Assembly (NCBI RefSeq): GCF_000002235.5
Contig: NW_022145599.1
Coordinates: forward strand, 7,987,897 to 8,051,896
DNA: 64,000 nucleotides
Origin: Strongylocentrotus purpuratus
Lineage: Eukaryota; Echinodermata; Echinoidea; Camarodonta; Strongylocentrotidae
Direction of reading: 5' to 3'
Shown here: in pieces, positions 1 through 12,700 of the stretch
Layout of the letters: each line of letters begins with the position of its first letter
How positions within the stretch are numbered: position 1 is the first letter of the stretch
Translations under genes and position numbers: made by a program
The notes under the pieces: generated by a model
Told to the model about the DNA's origin: nothing
Databases searched by the model: none
Seen by the model: only the letters and a program-made list of their open reading frames with translations

Positions 1-506
1 GAGAACATCTAACAAAAACCAAGTTTTCATGGAATGCTCTTCTTTATTTCATCATTATTTACATTTTCACATTGAACTAATGTATATTTCATTCATTTTA
101 TTTAAACTAACAATATGTATACTAATTAATACTGCTTAGTACGCATTGATAGAGAAGAGGTAAAGATTTACTTTTACAAGATTATTATTTCACAAAGATT
201 CAGCCTGTAGATAATAGTTACATCTTTAAAACAAGACTACTACCGTTAAATGGAATAATCATGATTTTTTACAGCATGATCATCTTTTTGAAGTACAGTT
301 TAAGTTTCAAAATGAGAATATTAGTATGAATCTATAAAATATTAGATTTTGTGTCTTTTAAAATATTGTTTATTTTTAGTGTTGCAAATAAAATAAAAAA
401 TTGCTTGAAAAAGAGTCTACAATGATAATATACATTTTATATAATCATAAAGTTTAAATATTAAGAGATAGAATGGGATAGTAACAAGAGAAAGAAAGAA
501 AGGGAA

Positions 507-546
<40 letters not shown>

Positions 547-3500
547 AAGAGAGAGCGAGCTATGGAGGGAGGGTCGGAGTGAGAGAAAAAAAGAGAGAGA
601 GAGAGGAAGAGGGATAATAGAAGTAGCTTCCTGTTACTTGAGCAACATGAAACAGGTAGGAAGAAAAGAGACAGTGGAGAAATGAAGTCACAGAAACAGC
701 AGGGAAATAAATAAAAATTGAAATAATAGTACCAATCATTTCTCTAATAGATCCATAGAATAGTACAATTAACATTTTCTACTCCATATAGAATAGCTGC
801 TAAAGTAGAATTATCCAACAAACTGGAAGCGTCACAGAAACCAAAAGGAAATTCTCCAATCAAACAATGTTTTCTTTCAAACATGTCACAAAGCAACCCC
901 CTTAAAAAAAAAACTTACTACAAACAGTAAACTTCACTCAATTTGGCACTGAAAAAATAGCAAAGTGAACTCAATGAGCTAGCTACCTATCACAAGAAAT
1001 GCTCCATTCTATAGTTTATACAGATCTTATATCACATTGTAAAATCACAGATTAGAAGAAACCAATTTTGGAAGTTTTAGACCAGAAGAAATAGGAGACA
1101 TAGTTTTAAGGCACCAGGAAAAATGTTGCTTTTTTTGGAAAGGAAAAAAAAGCATAGACAAACACGTGATTATAATACAAAAGAAGTAAAATGTTCTAAC
1201 CAAACTGACAGTTTACAGGAAATCAGAAAATGTCATTACTTGAAAGAATTATTGTACAATTTTTAAAATGTTTTATCCTTTCTAACAAAAGAAAGCTACA
1301 TTCATCTGTATCTAGGTACTGCTGACCAGAGATCCTACTGTGTGGTATGTTCCTTATTTTTACTGGTAAATTCTAGCACACTACATCTTCAAGCATCTAC
1401 AAACCTTGAACAAGGTGATAAGATATTTGTCTTTACTCTACCCTGTTTCTTCCTACAATTCTTTGAAATAATATATACTTAAAACACAAAAGTGGAGTAG
1501 ATATCGATATTCTTGGGAATAAAATGGCAAAAGAAGAATAGCAGTGGAAAAAGATATACTAAAACTTGTCTGTCATAATATGTCTCTATTCACTGTTATT
1601 CTTTGATATTGTGGAAAAAAAACAATTATATGTATACCGGTAGCAAAAATAAGCAGATATAATACAGCTTTGTGTATTCTTTCAAACCTCTTACACACAC
1701 CTGATGTGCACAGATTTGGAATGTAAATACAAGTACATGTACTAATTCACATATGTAGTACTTGAACATTTCCCAGCATATTCATAAAAACACATAAAAC
1801 ACAAGCTTTGAAGACACACTGAAAGACTGAAGTGTACAAGTTAAGGAAACATTTTGAGAAAAAAAAAGATTTCTTTGAAGCGGTAGTATACGATACAGAC
1901 TTGTGATTTCAGTACCAGTATACAGAATGAATTGGAATTACGCTTTGTTCTTTTGCAAAGCAAAATGGAATGAACAGACTTAAAAGATACTTTTAACCAT
2001 TAAATATGAAAACGGAAGAAACAAAAAGAACACATGTGAATGGATACAAAAAATTGACAAATACCATCAATTCTACACATTAAAAAAAAGACATTAACAC
2101 TAATTCTTTTCCGTTTACACATATTTCCCCCTTACTGCTGTTGCATGATTTAAACTTACTCAAACGGAGAGATCCAATAGATACAATCTTCAATTGTTTT
2201 GAAAATTATAGACAGAAAATTCTAACACATAACAACTCTTGGTGTATGAAACAAATTAAAATTAAAATGGAAGAAATATTGGAGACATTTGCTGTAGCAT
2301 ATGATGGCAATATTGCCAGGCAAAGATTTTAAATCTTTTGAGAGCAAAATAAAGTCATTTTTGGAAGTATTATTTTTCTTTTTAGAAAAAATCAATAATT
2401 ACAGTTCTTTCATAAATCTTGATCTCAAGACCTCTTGTATTTCAAAATGCAAATTAACAAAATTGTTGACAAATCTAGACAGATGATTGCAAACCACTTA
2501 ACAAGGTTCAATGAAAAGCATCATTTTGTCAACATTATTTTTGTAAAGTTTTGCTTTCCTGTTTGTTTGACAAAGGTGTGTTCACAAGCGGCTGTTGTTC
2601 TGTATCAATTTTATTTTCAGAATTTGTTTTTTCCCCCACTATTTTTGTGTTTCAACAACTGTTAAGGTTATTAAACAATAATTATAATAACTGTTTTTCA
2701 TAAAAGCGCTTTACCAGTTAAAAGTGATCAAAGCACTTGGAGCATAATAGCCTGAATCATGTTGAATCATTATCCCTACAATTTGTGGTATTCATTGTCT
2801 TTTTATTTTTTTAAAGACAACCAACAAAAACACACAGGCAAGACAAGACAGGAAGATTCTATTCAAACATTTAAAATTCTATAATTTTTTATAAACTATT
2901 TCATTCCAATAAACTTTTCTCACTGGCAAGTGGCAACTAAAAAATGTCTTAATTAGAATTTCTCGTGTTGTCTTCACAAGCTCAGGACTTCATACCACTT
3001 GTATCATCATCCAGAGTGTTCACCATGAAAGTTTAATATATACACATGATTTCATCACGATACTTCATTAGATCCAAAAGAAATAAAACAAGAAGCACAT
3101 TTGTTCTAAGCCACTGACAAGAATGCATACTGCATACTGAGAAGAATTTCTCGGAAATTTTGAAAGACTCGTTCGCTAAGTTACGAATACTGATCATTAG
3201 GAAAATTTTGAAAGATGATCTAAATTGTATGTGATCCTCAAAACAATGATAAAATAATTATCAACCTCATGTATATATCGATTATTTGTTCTTAGAGCAA
3301 GTTTAATAAATGCTCCACTCATAAAATACCGGTAAATGTTTAAATAAATGACATTCAATGGCATTTTCCGATAAGAATTGAATTGAAGCATTAATGTATT
3401 GCTATACTATCAATTTAATGCCTCAAAGGCAAAATCATTATTCACATCATTGTACTATAATTTACTACACTGACATTTTACATTCTTTATCAAATTAATA

Positions 3501-4308
3501 ATTCTTTCCATAATGATGGATGTGAATATAAGGCAAATTTACATTGTAGAAAATATACAGGTAGTATTATTTCCGTGATCGCATCGAAATAATATATGTT
3601 GGTAATCGTACAATATTGACTCCATTTAAGGGGTGTTGAATGTGATTCATGATGATGATTTATGGTCAATCATTAAATTTGTTTACTGCAAAATCGTCAA
3701 AGATACTTTGTGCTCAATCTGACTGCAACAAATACATGTACAGATTTAGATCTGAAATTTTAAAATCAAATTCAGCCCTTTTCCATTGAAATTGATTATG
3801 TCAGTGATAGAGATCATGAAGGTCTTTTTATGAAGTATTCTTTGTGGTCCACTGGCACTACAAGAACACGCTATTTGTATTTTTAATTTCTTTCTTGAAC
3901 CAAATTATCCTGTCGATGCGTGGGTTGTCTAGAAACAAATGATATGGTTTTTGGAATGAACTTTTTCGATTTGCAATGTTTTCTCAAAAAAATTAAACCT
4001 GTCATTGCATGGGTCATGGAGATGTAGAAACAAATCAAAATGTCTGTTGGGTATATCGTAGGCAGCCTCTAAAGGGGTCCTAAAACCATTCACTTTATGA
4101 TGTAATCAACTTAATGTTGATTAATGAACTATTACCAGTCTCTTTTTTATGTCAAAGATTATATCATGTTTTGTGTGGTTTTGAATAAAAATGAACTTGA
4201 AATGAAACTTGATGTCTCATCATTGGCAGTGACGATGGCGGCATGAATACATATCAAACTACAGCTAAGGGGTTTCAGCCTTTGAAGACATCTCCCTCCA
4301 GACCTCCC
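1..4308. other. AT-rich stretch, no gene seen (3' UTR/intergenic of KIF19)
   Basis: No open frame here has codon character or a recognisable domain. The part next to 4308 should contain the KIF19 3' UTR. An (AG)n run lies at about 508-543 and an (A)n-rich background throughout. Confidence 0.6.
508..543. repeat. (AG)n microsatellite
   Basis: About 18 uninterrupted AG dinucleotides within a longer purine-rich stretch at 485-615. Confidence 0.95.
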
Positions 4309-4502
4309 TCACAGCTTCCTACCGATGGAGACGGTCTTGCGTGGTACAGCCAGCCCGGACACAGAGAGAGATCCCCTGCGCACCTGGGAGGGGATGGCCA
4401 CAGGCTTGACGGGGGGACCCCTGGAGGGTTTGGTGGCAGGGACGGGGGAGGTCCGTTCGGAGAAGATGTCATGGTTGGATATTACACCGGATGGTTGGGC
4501 TC
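4309..4502 (-). CDS. KIF19: KIF19 exon 20 (stop codon)
   Basis: The terminal coding exon, residues 1022-1085, ending VSIGRKL and TGA at 4311-4309. The composition (Pro, Ser, Arg, Lys) matches exons 17-19 and is much more GC-rich than the flanks. Acceptor CATCTTAG. The 3' UTR must continue below 4309; I could not pick the polyA site. Confidence 0.87.
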
Positions 4503-6668
4503 CTAAGATGCGGAAGAATTAGGCAAAGTAAAGAGAAGATAAGGATTTAGTTGTATGCATACATTCAACATCACTCATAAATACAGTGTCAGAAAAGTTA
4601 CTTTTTTCTTATACATTAGGTTATTTTGATAAACAAAATTGAATAGTGTCAGAAAAATTACAATTTTTTAAATTTATTAACACATTTTAATTAACACTGA
4701 TAAATGCAAAGTAAGAACAGATACCTCTTTCTAAAATATTAGAACAATTTGAGCAGCGAAAAAAGTTTTAAAAAAAATATTAGCTCCAAAAGTATTGTCA
4801 AATATTAAGCTAAATGATTTATCAACATTTCAAATTCTACTATTGACATTATATGCATTTTAATCTCTTAATTTAGAGTATGCAAAATCATATGCACATC
4901 CTTTGCATTTCCCTTGTTATCAGGTTACATTAGACAAGCAGACTATGATAAGTACTCAGCCCCTGGAAACCTGGATGCAATATTGAATTTTTTCGGAAGG
5001 GGGTGACTTCTTCCTTTTTTAACCAAAGCACATGCACAAACAACCTGGTCATGGTTATAGATACTTGATATCTCGCAATCTTGCATGGTTATAGATACTC
5101 GTCCCTTGGATAGGACGTTAAATGGAGGCCCCGTGTAGAGAAGGGTCACTACCTTTCCATGTTAAGAACCCACTGCATTATTCACATAAGAGTAGGGAGA
5201 AACCCCGGTGTAGTGGTCCACCTGCACACACCCCAGTATAGTACGATAATACTCTGTAAAGAGGTATGTACTCAAAATGTAACAAGAAGAAGAAAAGAAT
5301 GTTACTGAGGATGATAATGTCGTACCTTTGTATCTCTTGACGAGAGTTTGGCCTTTGCCCCTGTCTGCACCAATCTGTCGTACTGTGGCAGGGGGTGAGG
5401 TGTTCCTCACCATCAGTGTGCCAATGTCTTGCTCTCCTGGTTAGAACAAAATAAAACAAAATGAATGGTTAAGCTGATATAGATATTGGGCCAGAATTCC
5501 AAGGCAATATACACCTACATGCTGATATACATGTACACTTATTCCAATCTACAGAAGAGGTTTACACCTCCTTCATGAATTTGGACCATGAATATTATTT
5601 GTATTTTGTATAATTTTTTTTTCAAATGATATTTTATTTGGTACTCAAAACAATTTAACCTGATATAATATAATACATGATTAATAAAAACAATATTATA
5701 AAAGCATTCTAGTACATCTTGTAAAACATGACACAGGAAATCAATATTTGATTTTTGGAGCTTAAATTAATTAGATTAGATTAGATTATTTGTATTGACA
5801 TCTCATGAAAAGGGGCATATCTACAGCAACTTTCAGCTTTCAAGATTAACTGTATAGATTTTGAAATATAGCCATGATCCTACAAGTGACATTACTGTGT
5901 ATGAATACAATGTCTAGTATGTTATTCATGATGATTTATAAGAAGGAGCATTTGTGTTTTGAAATTGACTTAACACTTTGGAACACAGACATTACGAAGC
6001 TTATTATGAAGTACTATTATCATTCTATTTCTTCTACTGAGCACCTATGTAAAGATATCTAAATACTAAGTTTAAAAAAATTAAAAAATGATTGCGCATA
6101 AGTACAAAGTGAGGTCTTTGAGTTAGTTGTCTTACCAGCTTGGTTGACTTGAAAACGCTTGTTTGGTTTGCTGCCCTCGTTGATGCTGAAAGGCGTGGAC
6201 TGCTGAATGCCCCTCCTGGGGGATACCTGAGCTACAGCGCCACCTCGTCTGACAGCAGGCTTAGGGATCAGGGATAACTGGGAGAAAAATCAGCGACAAT
6301 CAATAAATAATGATAATACTAATTTGGATATATATATAGCACTTAATACAAAATACCGTCTCTAAGCGCTTCACAAATATTATTACCCCGGTCATTGGAT
6401 TCATTCCCACACAATGAGCACCATCTCCACTCCCTGGAGAGTATTCCTACCATAAAATCACTGTGAGGGCATTTGGCAATTACTAACACAAATGCTTTTG
6501 TCACCCTATTAGGTCCCCATTTGTCTCCTGGGTATGGAGTGGCAAATGTAGATTAATGCCTTGCCAAAGGACATTAGTGCCGTGTCGGGGATTAAACCCA
6601 TGAATTTTGCATTTCAAGTCATGTGCTTACACCACTCGACTATGACACATGTACAAGTATATAGCAAG

Positions 6669-6702
<34 letters not shown>

Positions 6703-9700
6703 TGGGTAAGATCAGAATGGATACAGGATACATTACAGTATGACATTTTCCAAGGAATTGATATCACTGTGACTCTGGTTTGTGCTTAATATTCACCAAT
6801 GGTTCGTAAAATTGTACATCAATACACTGTTTTTGTAGCGCATACACATTATTATACCATGTATTATAAAGCCTTTTAATAGACTGTAAGGTTACTATTA
6901 AAGTGGCACATTCCCGCCAGTGTAGTTATCGCTGCTCTAGTCATTGTCATCTTGGTTCCGAAGATCGACTTCTAATTTGCATACAGCTGTCAATCAAAGT
7001 ACGCGCGGCCTGGCCTGCCTTCGCCAAGCCAGCTGATCGCTGACGATCGCGACGTCACGAAAGTGGGCGGAAACAGCAGCCGAATCTTAGAGCCGAACTG
7101 CGATTGGCATTACTTCGGCACATGTATGCGATAATCGGTATTGTCCGGGCATTCGGAACATGCCATCTGCGTAAGAGCCGTATTCTGTTGGTGTCAATAG
7201 GCAGCTAGCACCGTCCGCCAGCGGGTACGTATTTTGAACGCCCTCTGGAATACGGGGAACATGCCTCTTTAAGCGTAAGTCTATGGCTCATCGTGTATTG
7301 ATCAAATTTATGATCAATCGTAACTCTTTATAATACTCTTTAAAATCAGGTCTCTTTATGCCTGCAATCGATATTGGCAAACAGCAGGGCCCGTTGCATA
7401 AAACTTATCATTGATGGTAACTTTGCCATCAAAGGCAACTTCCATGGTAACAGGGCTCAACAGCCAATCAAAATCAAGGTTTCCATGGTAGTTACCCATT
7501 CTTGGCAAAGTTTTGTGCAACGGGGCACAGGTATTTATTTCACGCCTGGGCCAAAAGAGACAATGTAGATAAAATGCCATGACTCGGAACATATGCAAAC
7601 ATGCAATAAAATCTACCTACAAAGGTCCCTTGAGGGAAACAGTATACTGAAAACTTGATACAGTTTACCTCTAAATAATGATACAGTCACTGTAATATTA
7701 GGGGCTGGAAAAATTAAAATTGGCCACTGTAAAGCACTGGCTGATTTTTTAAGGTGATCAAATTTAGTAAATCTTCACAAACCTGGTCAAGCGATTCTCT
7801 CTTCTGTCTTTTCTCTGCCACACTCCTTGCAAATCTTGACTGTTGCTTGTTCTTCAAGGGAGTATTGTGATTATCTTGAAACCTCGTGTCATAGGATCTC
7901 ACCGATGACGTGTCATCAAAGTCACTCACATGTGATTCGATCGGAGAACTTGTATAGTGTATCCTACTGATCTGGGAAAGTCGGCTATTTACAAGTCTGC
8001 TATCCTGAGTTATTCTGGGTTCTGCGACTTCTTCCAGAGCTCGCATCGATGCGAACCCTCTCTCATGAAGATTCAGTTTCTCCGGTCTGGAGTATCGGTC
8101 GTTCACTTTCTGGGATGTGCGCTTGCGAGCGGCCACGGCAGCGATTTTCTTCGTCCTGTGCACAATCTCCTTACGATTAATGTCGGCTTCCGACTCGCTG
8201 AGGTTAAGTTCTTTGAAGGATTTGACAGGATGTGTCATGATGCCGTTGGGAGGGGTGTAAGGACGTTTGGTAGGGTGCTTGGTGCTGTGGGGGCCGAGGT
8301 CTACCAGGCTCTCATGTTTGGTGATTGGAGGGGTGTAAGGGGATTCTACCATCACCCTAGGGATGGACCCCCCTGCTGGTCCTAGACCTCCATTCTCTCT
8401 CAGCTGCCTGGTCCTGGGGCTAGGCTGGAACACTCGAGGTTGACCAGAGGCAGCAGGTTTACTAAGAGTAGAGAATAACATAGATATCAAATTATTCTTA
8501 CAATCACAAATCATGTGTTTTCATATCTTGAAAGCAATCAATACCTTAAATTTTAAAATCCTTTATTTGTTTTTAATGTTTCACCGTGAGAATCCCCATA
8601 ATATTTTCTCCATTCAACCTTTTTCTGTTCTCTAAGTCACTGTTCTCAGTTGCACTTTCGTTAAGGATCTCTTTCTCTCACCCTCTCTCTCTCTCTCTTA
8701 CGTATTTGTGCTCGCCTTCCTCTAACTCATACTGCCATCAAATTCTATTTCTCATGGGAAGTGTGGCTATTTGTGGCTACGACAAGCCTTGATGAGGTAA
8801 TACTATTCCAGCTAGCTTACCTTTCAGAATGAGCATGCTGTCTCTTGGTAGCTTGCTTGCTTTGTTTAATCTCTACCGATTCCTTCTCGGGTGAGTTGCT
8901 TTCTTCCCTCTCTTCCTGTAACTGTCTCGCCGTCATCTTCTTCAAGTTGAACGTTGATGAAGATTTTGCAACCTAAAGTAAACAAAGTTTTCAGACGTCA
9001 TCCATGAGCACATGTGCATGTACCGTCATGTCAATATAGCAGTTATTATTTACTTGGTGTTGACACACTGTTGTCCAACGTGCAATATCATGGCCTGTTA
9101 CATCATTTTGAACAGACAAGTATCCAGAAGAAGGGTTTAGATTTGGGTATTACTAATATTAAAAATCTCACAGCTTAAAAACCTCCTGCCACGCAAACCA
9201 GTCCTGTTACTTACATTAGTTTATATACTATCTGGTTCTTTAAATCAACAATTCAAATTCTATTTATTAATTTCTTTGTGCACAATATCAGCAGCAATTT
9301 CTGAGAAGAGATTATAGAAATTCCCCACCAACTCAGGATGAAAGCAATCCAACAAATAAGTGCATTTTGGTTCACCATTTTACAACTGTCCAAAAATCGT
9401 AGTACAATACAACCTTTCAAAGGTCAGAGGTGAAAGGTCATGCCTACCATGTTAAGATGCTGATGCATAGATGAGTGTGCGCGCATGTCTTCATACAAGT
9501 CCTCATTGACCCCCATGGCATACTTATCATACAGCTCCTCAAGCTCCATGGGTACTGGAAGACTATGCTCTGTATTAGGATTTTTGAAAATGAAGATGGT
9601 GTAAGTGTCAAAAGAATATCATCCATTTACAAACAGTAAATTAAAAGTTAACTCACTTTTCTGTGGTCACTTGAATGACTTGTAACTTTATGATATCATA

Positions 9701-12700
9701 CTATTCTATTCTAAATTATATCATATTTCTTTCAAAAACCAGTTTGCACTACTGCTATCTCTATTTCTGTTTTGCCACAATAATTGTCCCAAGATCCCCC
9801 CCCCCCCTTCACCCTTCCCTTCCCTTCCTGTTGATACTGTACCCTGCACCACTCCCCCTCCTTCCTCCCCCTTTTCTCTACTTTTCTGTTTTGTATCTCT
9901 CTCCCTCCCTCCCTCTCCTCCTCCTCCTCCTTCATCTCATGCTGTTTCTCACTCTCGCTAGCTCTCTGTAACCCCTCTGTTTCTTATTTCAAAACTTCAA
10001 TATGAATAAACAATATCATCAAGCAAAAATGTAAGAACGAGCACTTGTTATGAATGTGTATTATTTCCTACCCCACAGTGTCAAACATCTACTAGCAGAG
10101 GTTAAGAGCAAGGATTCTTACCTGTAATGAGTCTGCGTTGTTCACTGATGATCTGATCACAGACCTGCTTGTGTTTCTCATATCTTAGAATGATACTCTC
10201 TTTCTGTTCACAGACATGCCTGTCCATCAAAGCTCGTGATTTCAGCTCAGTATCTAAAGTGAAAGGAATCTCTGGCTCAGGAAAACAAACCACACTGAAT
10301 AATGTATGAGCTATCATTTTCACAAGGTTTTTTTCTTCTCATGAACTTCTTAAATTATTTTAGGGCTACAAATTTAAAAACATGTGAATATGATTGCAGG
10401 GCCCTCAGGGAGAACAGTATGAATACTGATGAGGCTACCCTGGGTAAACAAGACATATTATTATTATTATTATTATTATTATTATGAGCTGGCAACACAT
10501 ATATGAACATGTTATCTTTGTAATCTGATGTTAATTATGGAGTCCTTAACAACTTGCAAAAATGTTTGTGCCCTTGTAATCCGCGAAAACATCTGTACAA
10601 ACCAAAAAAACATTGCCTTTTCTAATATTGGTATTTGAATTTGTTTATCCTAGCTATCTGTTATGTGTCCTTACTTGAATTGATGAGAATGATACTTATG
10701 GAAAATTGCAGTATTGTGTTAGAAAAGTATCTCATTGAATAATTATTAAAAATGGAAACCTAAGCACAGCTTCCAAATTTATTTTCATTTCAAATTTTGA
10801 AAGGCAATACAATTAGTGTCTAGCTGTTGTCGATGATATGGTGAAAAACAAAGACTAATTCACTAATCAAATGTTGAATATATAACCCCAAAACAGCAAA
10901 AGTTTTGAATAAATTTGCTGATGAAAAGGATACTCTCAATCTCCAGCTCATGAACCTTGCAGAGCATCTCAAGCAACTCTCTCTGCTCCTCACTAGTTAT
11001 CTTCCTTGGAAGTACCTGAATAGATAATAAACGCAAGAGATATTGACGTTAAATATTCTGTGCACACTACTTCACAGTATAATTTTACATTGTGGTCAAA
11101 ATCTGTATCAACAGTGAAGGAATATGAAAAGGAAGCATTTAAACATGTACAGATATACATGTACTTTGCATATTATCATTTAATACAAATATCCATTAAT
11201 GAACATGCTGTGAGCTTTTCTTCACACATCATTATTCTTGAGATGTGAATAATAATGGACATATTACCTAGTATTTTTACTTACAAGATCAAGCATGCAA
11301 TCTTTATTGACTGGGTGCAAGCCAAAATTTCTTTACAAATTTAAATTAATCCCAGGAAGCCTAACATTCACATCACCTAAGAATTTTGGAGCATTTAAGT
11401 GTACAATACAATGTACATTTTAATTCAACTTACAAGTCTCAGTGCAATCCCCTGCATACAGGATAACAGGGTATTTAAAAGTTATCACTTTATATTCTTT
11501 TTTCTTAAAGGGATTAGGTATCTTTGCCTCAGATTCTAAAAAAAACCTGGATTTAGCTCATTTCGCAATCATAATTATAAACCTTTAGGTCATACATGAA
11601 TCCCATGACTTTCACAAGCCAATTGCCTGTCTGATTATCAAGATATCTATGATTGAAATTAGAAATTTCAGAATTTGTTTTCCTAACAGTTTTTATAAAA
11701 CTAGTCTATTTGGAAAAATGAGTATGGTAAAACCGGTCACTCAATTTTGTTTACCTCTTTGAGGCACTTCATGATCATTTTGAAGCACAATTTTTTTAGG
11801 GCTTCAATATTACACCATATCACAGACACTGATAACACATAGGGCCATGCATCTCAGATTTAACATTGTTAAATGATGCCTTTAATCTAACATAACTCAC
11901 CTCTTCAAGCTTGTTGGCAGCTACGCGCACATTCTCCAGGTATTTCTCAAGCTTCTTTCTCTCTGACTCCTTCTGTTTCCTTGCTAAGACAGCGGTGGTG
12001 AGACTATCTCTAGCCGTCATGATCTCCTCGGGGTCGGCCTCGGGGGAGTAGGAACCAAGACTGTCTGTCTCTAGGTCCTTCTCTAGTGCACGTTCTGTTT
12101 GGTGAAAACAGGGTTAGATATATTCAATCATTTCACTAGCCTAATATGTATCCTGGTTTCATGAAAGGGAAGTAGGAACCGATGCTGTCTGTCTCTAGGT
12201 CCTTCTCAAGGGCACGTTCTTTTTTAGTTAAAACAGGGTTAGATATTATCATTCATGTCACTAGCCTAATATGTATCCTGGTTAAATGAAAGGGAAGTAG
12301 GAGCGGCCTCAGGTACATGCGAGACCCATTGTGATCGGTCTCAAGGTCCTTCTTTAGTGCACGTTCTGTTTAGTGAAAACAGGGTTAAAGATTTTCATTC
12401 ATTTTTCTGATGTAATATTCACTGTGGCTTCATGACACAGAAATGGATTTCTTCTCAGGTATGACCCACTGCTGTCGGTTTAAAGGTTCTTTTCAGGAAC
12501 ACATACTGTTCAGCAAAAGCAGGGCTTAGAAATAATTATTCAATTTACTACACCAATATGCACTTTGGTTTCATGAGAGAAAAGTAGATGAAGCCTTGGA
12601 AAAGAAGCAATCTTTACTATCTGTCTGTAGGTCCTTCTCTAGGACTAACTCTGTTAAGTGAAAACAGGATTAGAGGTAGAATTGTAGATTTAGCAGTGTC

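Noticed and set aside
4243-4522. Plus-strand open frames opposite the last KIF19 exon
   Set aside because: The minus-strand frame joins exon 19 in phase and ends in a tail-like sequence; the plus-strand frames are shadows.
6580-6650. tRNA gene
   Set aside because: Box A and B words fit, but the downstream SINE body and LINE-like tail show a retroposed element.
7957-8385. 142-codon plus-strand open frame
   Set aside because: Shadow of KIF19 exon 17 on the other strand; no similarity or splice support.
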